Source of the DNA: Phycisphaeraceae bacterium
Lineage (GTDB): Bacteria; Planctomycetota; Phycisphaerae; Phycisphaerales; UBA1924
Assembly (NCBI GenBank): GCA_023898685.1
Contig: CP060234.1
Location: 1,798,001 to 1,862,000, forward strand
Reading direction: 5' to 3'
DNA length: 64,000 bases
The notes under the pieces were generated by a model, which was not told where the DNA came from, made no database searches, and worked only from the letters and a program-made list of their open reading frames with translations. A program made the position numbers and the translations under genes. This document shows positions 1-11,632 of this stretch, piece by piece (positions within the stretch are counted from its first letter, which is position 1; each line of letters opens with the position of its first letter).

Positions 1-224
1 CCCTCGGTCAAGGCGGGCGTGACCGGGCCGTCGTTGGTCCAGTCGGTCAGGCCCGACCAGAGCGACTGGTCGAAGTCGGTCAGCTCCATCTTGTCGAGCT
101 GCGTCCGCCGATCGCCCACGCCCTCGCGGACGATGTCGTTCTGAGCCGAGGCGGAGCCCGACGCCAAGGCGATCAACCCCGCGACGAGCGACACGAGTGC
201 ACACACGGCCCGACTGCGTTCCAT
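1..224 (-). CDS. Secreted protein, N-terminal fragment (cut by window edge)
   Basis: The reading frame opens at ATG 222-224 (minus strand) behind a good GGGAGG site and runs open to the window edge, so only about 74 residues are visible. The first 27 residues look like a Sec signal peptide: a short basic start (MERSR), a hydrophobic stretch (AVCALVSLVAGLIALASG) and an ASA-type cleavage site before QND. The visible mature part is polar (DIVREGVGDRRTQLDKMEL...) and shows no motif I recognise. Exported protein of unknown function; confidence is in the gene, not in any role. Confidence 0.6.
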   Translation of the reverse strand, partial: MERSRAVCALVSLVAGLIALASGSASAQNDIVREGVGDRRTQLDKMELTDFDQSLWSGLTDWTNDGPVTPALTE

Positions 225-320
225 TCCAAAACCTCCCGCGGAGCCCCGGCCCGGCCCATGCCCGGCCGCGCCCCGAAACCCCGGCACAAGCCTATCACAC
301 CGCTCCCCGCCCTCCCACGC

Positions 321-1247
321 TCACCCGGACGATACCGGGCGCTCGCGGAGCCGATGCAACGCCACCGCGCACGCCACGGCGACGTTGAGCGAGTCGGCCT
401 CCGGCTCGATATCGAGGCGCACGGCGCAACCCCCGAGCCGAACGGCCCATTCCAGTGATTCTGACGTCAGCCCCGGTCCTTCGGTTCCGAGCAGCAGCAT
501 GGGTTTCCGATCAGAATGCGAGCAAACGGCTCCAATGTCCACGGCCCCCGCGGCCGGGGTCAGCGCCAACGGCTCGCACCCCGCGGCCGCGAGGTCGGCC
601 AAGCCGCCCGGCCAGGGCTCGATCGTCGCGAACGGCACGTGCAGCGCGTTACCCATGCTCACCCGCAGCGCTTTGCGGTAGAGCGGGTCGCAGCAGCGGG
701 GGGTCAGCAGCACGCACGCCGGGAAGTCGGACCCGTGTCGAGGTGGCGCGAGCGCGCGCACGTTGCGGAACACCCCGCCCACGTTGTCGTGGTTCGCCAG
801 ATCCTCGAGCACGACCACAACGCCCGATCTGCGGGCCAGCTCGACGGCGGTTCCCTGGTCGACCCGCCGCCCGCAGGCGAGCAGGCCCCGGTGGATCTGG
901 AACCCCGCGACCGAGTCGATGATCCCCCGCCCCACGGCGTACACCGGCACGCCCGGGTCGAGCCCTTCGAGAAAGGGCAGGTGGTGGCCGAGCCGGTGCT
1001 CGCCCACCATCACGCTCAGCATCTCATGTGGGCTGGTGATCAGCTGGCGGACGACCTTGTCTCCCTCGGCGATGAACAGATCGCCCGGCAGCCCGGTTCC
1101 GGTCGCGTCCGGGTGGCCCGCCCCGCCGGTCATCGCGGCGCGGTGGCGGGCCCGGAGCCACTGGTCTCGCTGGTTGGCGAACACGGCCAGCCTGGGGTCG
1201 TCCGGGTCGTCGATGCGGATCAGATTGAGTCTGGTCGGGCCGCTCAC
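321..1247 (-). CDS. SpoU/TrmH-family RNA 2'-O-methyltransferase
   Basis: A 308-residue protein that should transfer a methyl group from SAM to a ribose 2'-OH in tRNA or rRNA. The C-terminal half has the three SPOUT motifs in order: motif 1 NHDNVGGVFRNVRAL (about residue 152), motif 2 LLLGTEGPGLTS (about 250) and motif 3 DSLNVAVACAVAL (about 286). The N-terminal 110 residues include the substrate-binding-like segment LFIAEGDKVVRQL typical of larger TrmH relatives. The start is GTG 1247; no internal ATG fits as well, and the ribosome site is weak. The exact RNA target cannot be assigned. It diverges from uppP across a repeat-filled spacer. Confidence 0.85.
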   Translation of the reverse strand: MSGPTRLNLIRIDDPDDPRLAVFANQRDQWLRARHRAAMTGGAGHPDATGTGLPGDLFIAEGDKVVRQLITSPHEMLSVMVGEHRLGHHLPFLEGLDPGVPVYAVGRGIIDSVAGFQIHRGLLACGRRVDQGTAVELARRSGVVVVLEDLANHDNVGGVFRNVRALAPPRHGSDFPACVLLTPRCCDPLYRKALRVSMGNALHVPFATIEPWPGGLADLAAAGCEPLALTPAAGAVDIGAVCSHSDRKPMLLLGTEGPGLTSESLEWAVRLGGCAVRLDIEPEADSLNVAVACAVALHRLRERPVSSG

Positions 1248-1273
1248 CCGATGACACTACACTCGCGTCGCAC

Positions 1274-1393
1274 AGAAGGCACGGAGGCACGAAGGCACAG
1301 AGGCACAAAGGCGGGCAGACGCGTGGAATCGGCGAGGGCGGCTCAATGCGGGCCCCCTTCGTGCCTGCGTGCCTTCGTGCCTCCGTGCCTTCT
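1274..1393. repeat. Inverted repeat, 25-bp perfect arms, GGCAC-periodic
   Basis: Arms 1274-1298 (AGAAGGCACGGAGGCACGAA...) and 1369-1393 are exact reverse complements over 25 bp. Each arm is itself a tandem array of a roughly 8-nt unit of GGCACGRA type, and the left array continues to about 1313. The right arm ends one base before the uppP ribosome-binding GGAG. Related sequence occurs at 2296-2445 and 51221-51311. Confidence 0.85.
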
Positions 1394-1404
1394 TGGAGAC
1401 CCCT

Positions 1405-2271
1405 ATGGAACTTTGGCATGCCGCGGTGCTCGGGCTCGTCGAGGGCATCACCGAGTATCTGCCCATCAGCTCGACGGGCCACCTCATCCTCGCCTCAGCA
1501 TTGATGGGGCTGGACAAGGCGCCCGATCAGAAGGCCGCGATCGACGCGTTCAACATCGTGATCCAGGGCGGGGCGATCCTCGCGGTGCTGGGCCTCTACT
1601 GGCCCCGCGTGCTCCAGATGATCAAGGGCGTGTTCGGGCAGGACAAGGCGGGCCTGAAGCTCGCGATCAACATCGTCATCGCCTTCGTTCCCGCCGCGGT
1701 GCTGGGCGTCATGTTTGATGATCTCATCGACGCCCACTTGTTCAGCACCTGGCCCGTCCTCGGCGCGCTCGCCCTGGGCGGGGTCTACATGATGCTGCTC
1801 GACCGCTGGAAGATCCACCCCCACCGGGCCGACGCCGAGAACGCGACCGGTAAGGACATCACCGACCTCACCTGGCGCGACGCCCTGATCATCGGTTTCC
1901 TCCAGTGCGTCGCGATGTGGCCCGGCACCTCTCGGAGCATGATGACCATCACCGGGGGCGTACTCGTCGGGCTCAAGCCCAGGCAGGCCGCCGAGTTCAG
2001 TTTCTTGCTGGGCCTGCCCACGCTGGGCGGGGCGTGCGTCTACAAGCTTTACAAGAACATGACGGGCGAGGGCCCCAACATGTTCGAGACGCTCGGCACG
2101 CTGCCCATCGTCATCGGCATCGCCGTCGCGACCGTCAGCGCCGCGCTCGCCGTCCGCTGGCTCGTCAACTTCCTCAACAAGCACGGCCTGGCGCCCTTCG
2201 GGTGGTACCGCCTGGCGCTCACGGCCCTCCTGGGTGGCCTCGTGCTCGCAGGTCTCGTGCAGATCGGGTGA
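1405..2271 (+). CDS. uppP: Undecaprenyl-diphosphatase UppP (BacA family)
   Basis: A 288-residue polytopic membrane enzyme that dephosphorylates undecaprenyl diphosphate, recycling the lipid carrier for cell-wall and surface-glycan synthesis; the family also gives bacitracin resistance. Family signatures are clear: EGITEYLPISSTGHLIL near residue 17 (catalytic glutamates) and PGTSRSMMTITGG near residue 172. At least seven hydrophobic segments follow. ATG 1405 is chosen over an upstream in-frame ATG at 1369 because GGAG (1394-1397) lies just before it and because MELWHAAVLG matches family N termini. The right arm of a 25-bp inverted repeat abuts the ribosome site. Confidence 0.95.
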   Translation: MELWHAAVLGLVEGITEYLPISSTGHLILASALMGLDKAPDQKAAIDAFNIVIQGGAILAVLGLYWPRVLQMIKGVFGQDKAGLKLAINIVIAFVPAAVLGVMFDDLIDAHLFSTWPVLGALALGGVYMMLLDRWKIHPHRADAENATGKDITDLTWRDALIIGFLQCVAMWPGTSRSMMTITGGVLVGLKPRQAAEFSFLLGLPTLGGACVYKLYKNMTGEGPNMFETLGTLPIVIGIAVATVSAALAVRWLVNFLNKHGLAPFGWYRLALTALLGGLVLAGLVQIG

Positions 2272-2295
2272 GAAGGCGCACGCGGAGACGAGCCG

Positions 2296-2445
2296 GCTTT
2301 GACGCGAAGGTCTCGAAGGACACGAAGCCGGTGATTCCGCTCTGACAACGCAGGACGCCACCGTGCGCAAGAGGCGACCAACTGGAATCCGCGCCTCGGC
2401 GTTGAGTCCTCCTTTGAGCCCTTCGCGATCTTCGTGTTGAAACCA
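2296..2445. repeat. Degenerate GCGAAGG inverted repeat downstream of uppP
   Basis: The left part (around 2299-2330) reads GACGCGAAGGTCTCGAAGG and continues with ACACGAAG. The right part (around 2413-2445), reverse-complemented, reads ACACGAAGATCGCGAAGGG. The arms are only approximately complementary, but share the GAAGG periodicity of the 1274-1393 element. The element fills the space between the convergent uppP and the lipoprotein gene and may help terminate both. Confidence 0.5.
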
Positions 2446-2464
2446 ATCGTCCTCAGGCGCCCGC

Positions 2465-3088
2465 TTACTCCCCCGTCGCCAGCAACGGGTTGTCCGGCGC
2501 CGGCTGCGCCCCGAACGCGAGGAAATCGGCGTTGCGCACCGCCCGCTTGACCGACTCCGTGTCGCGTTTGACGTCGAAGCTCAGGCTCATCCGCCCGCTG
2601 CCGATCAGGTCCTTGAACCCGGGCGACGACGAGACCAGCCGCATCGAGGCGTTGAGGATCCGCCCGCCGAACTCTTTGCCGTCCGGCTTGCCGTCCGCGA
2701 GCATGAAGCCCCCGCCGGCGTAGATGCCGTACTCCCCGCCCGCGAGCACGAGGTAGCGCATCGTCACCGAGCAGGCCGTGGGCTCGATCGGCGTCCGGCC
2801 CGCGTACGGCCTGATGAACATCCGCACCTGCAGCACCCGGCCCACCGTGTCGCCCCACCCGCCCCGGTCGGCGAGCGTCGTCGGGTCGAGGTCGCTGAGC
2901 ACCATGTCGGCCGTGTTCGAGTCGCTGGAGTCGAACAGGCGCGTGGTGAAGCGTGGGGCCAGCTTGGTGGGCTGCTCGTCGGAGACGAACTCGCCCCGCC
3001 CGCCGCCGCCCAGGCCCAGCGAGCGGCAGCCCACCTGGGACCCGAGGGCCGTGAGAAGCACAATCAATGTCGCGGCGTTCCGGATCAT
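2465..3088 (-). CDS. Probable lipoprotein, function unknown
   Basis: A 207-residue protein starting at MIRNAATLIVLLTALGSQVGC, a signal peptide with a lipobox-like QVGC, so Cys21 is probably lipidated. An in-frame ATG at 3175 would add a basic 29-residue tail in front of the signal and was rejected. The mature part is mixed alpha/beta with stretches such as TADMVLSDLDPTTLADRGG and LQVRMFIRPYAGRTPIEPT. I do not recognise the family. Upstream is the divergent TPR-like gene at 3192; the two 5' ends lie about 100 nt apart and could share a control region. Confidence 0.7.
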   Translation of the reverse strand: MIRNAATLIVLLTALGSQVGCRSLGLGGGGRGEFVSDEQPTKLAPRFTTRLFDSSDSNTADMVLSDLDPTTLADRGGWGDTVGRVLQVRMFIRPYAGRTPIEPTACSVTMRYLVLAGGEYGIYAGGGFMLADGKPDGKEFGGRILNASMRLVSSSPGFKDLIGSGRMSLSFDVKRDTESVKRAVRNADFLAFGAQPAPDNPLLATGE

Positions 3089-3191
3089 CCGGCACAGCCT
3101 ATCGCGTCCGAATCTGTTCCGCAGGGGCATCTTGATCCGACCCCGCCGGTACACGACAATGGAACATGGACTCATCCGTGGGAGGTCTCAC

Positions 3192-4067
3192 ATGCCCGGG
3201 ATGCCATACCTCGTCCGCTGCCCCGTCATCCTGATCGCGTTGGCCGCCGCCCCGGCGTTCGCCGAGGGTCCGAAGGCCGAGCTGCCGACCCGGATCCCGA
3301 TGAACGAGAAGTACGGCGGCTCCAAGTTCGCCGAGGCCCTCCACGACTTGAGCGAGAGTGGCGCCCTCGACCCGCCGCCCCCGCCGCCGGCCGACGCCGA
3401 CCATCAACAGCAGCGCGACCAGGGACACTGGCACGGCTACCGCGGATACACCTACTACGGCTACGGCTCTCGCGGCAACACCTACTACTGGAATCCGTAC
3501 GACGACTACCGCTATCCGTACCCCTATGGCGTCGATGGACGGGTTCGCTATGGCACCCAGCCCGGCAGCCAGATGACCGCCCCCGCGTCGACCACCCCCG
3601 CCGCGACGCAGCAGGCGGCCCCCGCCGAGCCCCCTACCGAGATAGAGCTGGCCCGTGCCGCGCTCGCCTACGGCGACGACGAAGGGGCGATACAGCATTA
3701 TCGGACGCATCTGACCGAGAATCCCGACGACTTCCGCGCCGCCGCCGAGCTGGCCGTCGCGCTTCTCGCCGCCGGGCGGGACGACGACGGCGTCGCAATG
3801 ATCCGCCTCGCCTACGGCTCCGATCCGGGCCTGGCGATCCGGCCGATCTCGGAGCGCGTTCTTCTAAACTCGCGGCAGTGGCGGGACCTCGTCGTCCGGG
3901 CCGTCCGGCACGCCCACCAGCGTGATTCAGGGTCGGCCTGGCTCACCGTGAGCGTGCTGATGCAGGCCGAGGGGCGGACGAAGGTCGCGATGCGAATGTT
4001 GGACAGGGCCCGGGACCGGGGGCTCGACCGCTCGGTCTTCGACCCGCTCGCCGCCACGATGCGTTAG
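3192..4067 (+). CDS. Secreted TPR-like protein with Tyr/Pro-rich linker
   Basis: A 291-residue protein. ATG 3192 follows GGAGG (3181-3185) at ideal spacing and begins a signal peptide (LVRCPVILIALAAAPAFAEG). Residues about 55-125 form a low-complexity linker: PPPPPPADADHQQQ, then a Tyr/Gly/His-rich run (GYRGYTYYGYGSRGNTYYW) and an Ala/Pro/Thr stretch. The C-terminal 150 residues read as helical TPR-like repeats (ARAALAYGDDEGAIQHYRTH, AAELAVALLAAGRDDDGVAM). TPR proteins usually scaffold protein contacts; a periplasmic or cell-surface role is inferred. No enzymatic motif is visible. Confidence 0.75.
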   Translation: MPGMPYLVRCPVILIALAAAPAFAEGPKAELPTRIPMNEKYGGSKFAEALHDLSESGALDPPPPPPADADHQQQRDQGHWHGYRGYTYYGYGSRGNTYYWNPYDDYRYPYPYGVDGRVRYGTQPGSQMTAPASTTPAATQQAAPAEPPTEIELARAALAYGDDEGAIQHYRTHLTENPDDFRAAAELAVALLAAGRDDDGVAMIRLAYGSDPGLAIRPISERVLLNSRQWRDLVVRAVRHAHQRDSGSAWLTVSVLMQAEGRTKVAMRMLDRARDRGLDRSVFDPLAATMR

Positions 4068-4072
4068 ACATG

Positions 4073-4354
4073 TTCGCAAATCAATTGGATTTCGTTCTAT
4101 AATTCTGGGCAAGCCGGGTCGTGTCGGCCAGGTTCCGGATCGACACGATCCGCCTCGCTCAATGGTCCCAGCTCGATTCGGCGGTCTGATGAAGTAGATC
4201 ACCACGGTGATGCCTGTCTAGACTTGCCCCCTGCCCGGCGTTGTGCCGAGCGACAACGTGAACCGATTGGACCACCGAGTCCGGCCGCCGATTGGCCTCG
4301 GCGGCACGCGAGAGCGCCCAGCGCGATCGCCGGCCGGTGGGAGGTGGAGAACGA
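4073..4354 (+). promoter_or_regulatory. Probable promoter and 5' leader of the rplK operon
   Basis: A perfect TATAAT lies at 4098-4103 in otherwise GC-rich DNA. The best -35 (TTCGCA, 4073-4078) is poor and 19 nt away. About 250 nt of leader follow before rplK. Short GC-rich inverted repeats occur in it, but I could not recognise a known ribosomal-protein binding site. secE and nusG, which often precede rplK, are absent. Confidence 0.45.
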
Positions 4355-4783
4355 ATGGCCAGAAAAGAAATCCAGACATCGTTCAAGATCATGGCCCCGG
4401 GTGGGTCGGCGACCCCCGCGCCGCCTCTGGGCCCCGTGCTGGGCGCCAACGGCGTCAACCCCGGGCAGTTCATCCAGCAGTTCAACGCCGCGACGGCGCA
4501 GCTCAACGGCAAGCTCGTCGGCTGCGTGGTGACGGTCTACACCGACCGCTCGTTCGAGTTCGAGGTCAAGAGCTCGCCAGCGTCGGTGCTCATCAAGGAG
4601 GCCGCCGGGATCGAGAAGGGTTCGGGCGAGCCCAACAAGACCAAGGTCGGCAAGATCACGCGCGAGCAGATCAGAAAGATCGCCGAGGAGAAGAAGGCGG
4701 ACCTCAACGCCGCCAAGATCGAGTCGGCGATGCGGGTGATCGAGGGAACGGCACGCTCGATGGGCGTGACCGTCGTGGACTAA
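4355..4783 (+). CDS. rplK: 50S ribosomal protein L11
   Basis: 142 residues, the normal length. L11 binds 23S rRNA in the GTPase-associated centre. Diagnostic sequence: MARKEIQTSFKIMAPGGSAT, PAPPLGPVLGANGVNPGQF (the proline-rich motif contacted by release factors and EF-G), and GKITREQIRKIAEEK in the C-terminal RNA-binding domain. ATG 4355 follows GGTGGAG; an upstream in-frame ATG (4292) only adds a basic extension with no homology. First gene of the L11-L1-L10-L12 cluster; rplA follows after 14 nt. Confidence 0.98.
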   Translation: MARKEIQTSFKIMAPGGSATPAPPLGPVLGANGVNPGQFIQQFNAATAQLNGKLVGCVVTVYTDRSFEFEVKSSPASVLIKEAAGIEKGSGEPNKTKVGKITREQIRKIAEEKKADLNAAKIESAMRVIEGTARSMGVTVVD

Positions 4784-4797
4784 AGGAGGGCACGGCG

Positions 4798-5490
4798 ATG
4801 ACGAAGATAAGCAAGCGTGCCCGCGAGAACGAGAAGCTGATCCCCAAGGATGCCCTCGAGCCGGCCGACGCGATCGCGGCGGTCAAGAAGTTCAAGGCGC
4901 CCAAGTTCGATCAGTCGGTCGAGATCGTGCTGCACCTGGGCGTCGACACCAAGCAGGCCGACCAGATGCTCCGCGGCTCGGTGAGCCTGCCCAAGGGCAT
5001 CGGCAAGTCCAAGCGTGTGATCGCGTTCTGCGGCGACGAGGTCAAGCAGGCGGCGCTCGACGCGGGCGCGATCAAGGCGGGCGGCGCCGACCTGATGGAA
5101 GAGGTCGAGAAGGGCTTCATGGATTTCGACGTCGCGATCGCGAGCCCGGACATGATGCGGGTGATCGCCAAGCTGGGGCGCGTGCTGGGGCCCAAGGGCC
5201 TGATGCCCAGCCCCAAGAACGGCACGGTGACCCCCAAGGTGGTCGACGCGGTCGGCGAGTTCGCCGCGGGCAAGGTGGAGTACCGCACCGACAAGGGCGG
5301 CAACATCCACGCGGTGATCGGCAAGATGAGCTTCGCCGAGCCCGATCTGCTCGAGAACTACAACCACTTCGTCGAGACGATCGAGAAGATCCGCCCGGGC
5401 ACGGTCAAGGGTGTGTACATCAAGAAGATCACGCTGAGCGGGACGCAGACGCCCGGCGTGCGGGTCAAGCTGGCCGCGGTGGTTGAGTAA
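4798..5490 (+). CDS. rplA: 50S ribosomal protein L1
   Basis: 230 residues, typical size. L1 forms the mobile L1 stalk of the large subunit and in many bacteria represses its own operon. Recognisable segments are VEIVLHLGVDTKQADQ, GSVSLPKGIGK, LGRVLGPKGLMPSPKNGTVT (the strongest L1 signature) and GKVEYRTDKGGNIHAVIG. The ribosome site AAGGAGG sits just before ATG 4798. Co-transcribed with rplK (14-nt gap) and rplJ (14-nt gap). Confidence 0.98.
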   Translation: MTKISKRARENEKLIPKDALEPADAIAAVKKFKAPKFDQSVEIVLHLGVDTKQADQMLRGSVSLPKGIGKSKRVIAFCGDEVKQAALDAGAIKAGGADLMEEVEKGFMDFDVAIASPDMMRVIAKLGRVLGPKGLMPSPKNGTVTPKVVDAVGEFAAGKVEYRTDKGGNIHAVIGKMSFAEPDLLENYNHFVETIEKIRPGTVKGVYIKKITLSGTQTPGVRVKLAAVVE

Positions 5491-5504
5491 ACCGGAGAAC
5501 ACCC

Positions 5505-6047
5505 ATGAGCAAGCCTGTCAAAGAACTGATCATGCGTGACTACCGCGACCGCATGGGCGATGTCGAGGACGCGACGGTCATCACGCTCCGCGGCATCGAC
5601 GCCAACCGAAACAACGCGATCCGGACCGGGCTCGCGGCGAAGGACATCCACGTCACGGTCGTGCGGAACAACCTGTTCCTGCGCACGTTCCAGGGCACCA
5701 AGCTCGAGAACCTCGAGCCGGTGCTCAAGGGTTCGAACGCGATCGTCTACGGGGCCGAGTCGGTCGTCGAGGTCGCCCGAGAGATCGTCGCGCTCGCCAA
5801 GAAGCACGACGAGATCGAGTTGAAGGGCGCGATTCTCGACGGCGTGCTCTTCGCGGGCGACGCGGGGGTCAAAGCCCTGAGCAAGTACCCGACGCGCGAC
5901 GAGGCGATCGCCCAGGACGTCACCCTCATCCTGGGCCCGGGCCGCAAGCTGCTCGGCGCCGTCAAGGGCCCGGGCGGCCGCCTCATGGGCGTCGTCAAGG
6001 CCATCGAGGAGAAGCTGGAGAAGGGCGAGGAGATCGCCAAGGTGTAG
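5505..6047 (+). CDS. rplJ: 50S ribosomal protein L10
   Basis: 180 residues. L10 anchors L7/L12 dimers to the ribosome. The N-terminal domain matches (MSKPVKELIMRDYRDRMGDV, LRGIDANRNNAIRTGLAAKD, VTVVRNNLFLRTFQGT) and the C-terminal helix that holds L12 is charged (KAIEEKLEKGEEIAKV). The gap to rplA is only 14 nt, too short for the L10-binding leader known upstream of rplJ in enterobacteria. By contrast, 215 nt of partly repetitive DNA separates it from rplL. Confidence 0.97.
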   Translation: MSKPVKELIMRDYRDRMGDVEDATVITLRGIDANRNNAIRTGLAAKDIHVTVVRNNLFLRTFQGTKLENLEPVLKGSNAIVYGAESVVEVAREIVALAKKHDEIELKGAILDGVLFAGDAGVKALSKYPTRDEAIAQDVTLILGPGRKLLGAVKGPGGRLMGVVKAIEEKLEKGEEIAKV

Positions 6048-6050
6048 CCG

Positions 6051-6121
6051 AAGGCACCAGGGACCGGGCACCGGGCACCAGGTTCAGACCTCCGGTGCCT
6101 GATCCCCGATCCCTGGTCCCT
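6051..6121. repeat. Imperfect inverted repeat of GGCACC/GGGACC units between rplJ and rplL
   Basis: The left part (GGCACCAGGGACCGGGCACC, 6054-6073, then GGGCACCAGG) is approximately complementary to the right part (around 6091-6121, reading CCGGTGCCTGATCCCCGATC and then CCTGGTCCCTG). The units resemble the CCTGGTC heptamers at 39909-39950. It lies inside the ribosomal operon just after the rplJ stop codon. Confidence 0.6.
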
Positions 6122-6262
6122 GAATTCGACATCCGCCGCCCGACTGGCCCTTGTCGGCGTCGAATCGACGCGGGTTAAAGAGAGGACGCCGTGTCCTCCC
6201 CTCTCGGGCGCGAATGAACGCGAGGCGACGAGCCGAGCGGATTTGAGAAAGTTGGTATCGAG

Positions 6263-6676
6263 ATGAGCGACGAAGCAGCCACCAAGACGTTCGACCAGAA
6301 GATCAAGGACCTCGGCGATCAGCTCGCGGGTTTGACCCTCAAGGAGGCGGTCGACCTCGGCGACTACATGAAGGACACCTACGGCATCGAGGCGGCCGCC
6401 GGCGGCGCCATCATGATGGCCGGCCCGGCCGACGGGGGCGGCGGCGCCGCGGCCGCCGAGGAGAAGACCTCGTTCGACGTCGTCCTCAAGGGCGACGGCG
6501 GGCAGAAGATCAAGGTCATCAAGGTCGTCCGCGAGGCGACCGGCCTGGGCCTGAAGGAAGCCAAGGACGTCGTGGACAACATGCCGAGCAAGGTGAAGGA
6601 AGGCCTCTCGAAGGAGGAGGCCGAGGCCCTGATCGAGAAGTTCAAGGAAGTCGGGGCCGACGTCGAAATGGCGTGA
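6263..6676 (+). CDS. rplL: 50S ribosomal protein L7/L12
   Basis: 137 residues. The L12 stalk protein recruits translational GTPases. The architecture is standard: an N-terminal dimerisation helix (IKDLGDQLAGLTLKEAVDLG), an Ala/Gly hinge (residues about 47-70, rich in GGAAAAE) and a C-terminal domain with KIKVIKVVREATGLGLKEAK and EAEALIEKFKEVGADVEMA. It is slightly longer than the 120-130 residues usual elsewhere because of an N-terminal extension. It is followed by a strong hairpin terminator at 6701. Confidence 0.97.
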   Translation: MSDEAATKTFDQKIKDLGDQLAGLTLKEAVDLGDYMKDTYGIEAAAGGAIMMAGPADGGGGAAAAEEKTSFDVVLKGDGGQKIKVIKVVREATGLGLKEAKDVVDNMPSKVKEGLSKEEAEALIEKFKEVGADVEMA

Positions 6677-6700
6677 CGGACTTGCGGCAGCTAATGTACG

Positions 6701-6726
6701 GCCCCTGTTCGCAGGGGCTTTTTTTT
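6701..6726 (+). terminator. Rho-independent terminator/attenuator between rplL and rpoB
   Basis: Perfect 7-bp stem GCCCCTG-TTCG-CAGGGGC with a stable tetraloop, followed at once by eight T. In E. coli a partial terminator at the same place sets the ratio of ribosomal protein to RNA polymerase; the same role is inferred here. Confidence 0.9.
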
Positions 6727-7162
6727 CTTTTTTCACTCAAGTCAAGCATCCCGCCGGCTATGGGGGTTCTAGCATCCCCTTCAGCCCCCGGGAGTGGCAT
6801 GACCCGCAGCCGATGCCGACGGATCGGAAATCGATTGGATGATTTCTCGGCGCTGTCTTCTCCGCCTGCGCGGGATGAATGCGCCCTTCGACGTGCTGCA
6901 CGGTCTCCGGATGGGGCGGGACAGGGTGGGCGATGCACCGGGGCAATCAGAAGAGCAGGAGTGTGTGACGAGCGGATGGGGCGCCGCACGCGCAGGCCGG
7001 CCCGATCGGGGCGGGGCGGCGCGGGCGGACGGACAGGCGAGGTGGGCCCCGGGGCGGGCCACGTCGGAACGCTCCTGGGGTAAAGACGCGGGTTGGTGAT
7101 CCATCGGCGCCCGGCGTGGTTGCGGGCTTGGGGCCGAGCAGACACACAGAGGTCGAAAACGT
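6727..7162 (+). other. 436-nt rpoB leader without a convincing gene
   Basis: Short reading frames here have no start signals or recognisable products. The first 50 nt after the terminator are T-rich (including ACTCAAGTCAAGC), after which GC is very high. A separate rpoB promoter is likely somewhere in this stretch but no clear -35/-10 pair could be picked. Confidence 0.4.
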
Positions 7163-11047
<3,885 letters not shown>

Positions 11048-11056
11048 GGGAAAACA

Positions 11057-11395
11057 GTGTCAATCAGGAGGTTGCGGTGGAAATCCGAGCCGTGGTTTAC
11101 CTTCGGGTTCATCATCGTTCCACCTCTTGGGATGATCTGGTTGGCACAGGCGACATTTCCCGATCTCCATCTCGTTTGGCAAGTTGTGATCGGGGTGTTC
11201 GGCGCCGCGATCGTGTCAAGATTGGTTTCGACAGTCGATGGCTTCGGGCGTTTCCCGCAGCACCTTGCCCACAAGGGGATCAACGTTGACGAGTCGAGCT
11301 GGGACGAGATCGGAACGGAGTATCACACCATCTTCGAACTGCTCGCGGTGTACGCGATTGTCGGGCTGATCGTGGGCGTGATGTTGGCACTCTGA
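11057..11395 (+). CDS. Small membrane protein between rpoB and rpoC (first of three)
   Basis: 112 residues from GTG 11057, 9 nt after the rpoB stop and preceded by AAGGGA. Hydrophobic segments are FTFGFIIVPPLGMIWLA, VVIGVFGAAIVSRLV and a C-terminal FELLAVYAIVGLIVGVMLAL, so two or three membrane spans are likely, with a charged loop (GINVDESSWDEIGTEYHT) between the last two. No family recognised. It is less extreme in GC than its neighbours, which may indicate later arrival. Tight spacing suggests co-transcription with rpoB. Confidence 0.65.
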   Translation: MSIRRLRWKSEPWFTFGFIIVPPLGMIWLAQATFPDLHLVWQVVIGVFGAAIVSRLVSTVDGFGRFPQHLAHKGINVDESSWDEIGTEYHTIFELLAVYAIVGLIVGVMLAL

Positions 11396-11411
11396 GACGG
11401 AGTACGGATGC

Positions 11412-11624
11412 GTGGCGGCGGGCACGGCAATCAAGCGATGGCTCATGATCGGCGCGGGGCTCGCCCTCGTCGGTCTCGGGCTGTGGCTCGTCTGGCCGGA
11501 AGGCGTCCGCGGCGCGTGGGAGTGGATCGTTGACCACCCGGGGGTGGTCACGACCGTCGCGGGGCTCGCGGCGGTGATCGTTGGATTCAAACTCATCCGG
11601 CGTGGGATGAAGAAGAGCGGTTGA
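11412..11624 (+). CDS. Small two-span membrane protein between rpoB and rpoC (second of three)
   Basis: 70 residues from GTG 11412, with a GGAG about 10 nt upstream. It contains two hydrophobic spans (RWLMIGAGLALVGLGLWLVW and VVTTVAGLAAVIVGFKLI) and ends in a basic tail (RRGMKKSG). No family recognised. The 17-nt gap to the gene before and the near-contact with the gene after favour one transcript. Confidence 0.55.
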   Translation: MAAGTAIKRWLMIGAGLALVGLGLWLVWPEGVRGAWEWIVDHPGVVTTVAGLAAVIVGFKLIRRGMKKSG

Positions 11625-11632
11625 CGAGGCGA

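Noticed and set aside
516..1718. Long plus-strand reading frame antisense to the methyltransferase gene
   Set aside because: Its translation is Arg/Gly/His-rich without motifs and it overlaps two well-supported genes; typical open-frame shadow in GC-rich DNA.
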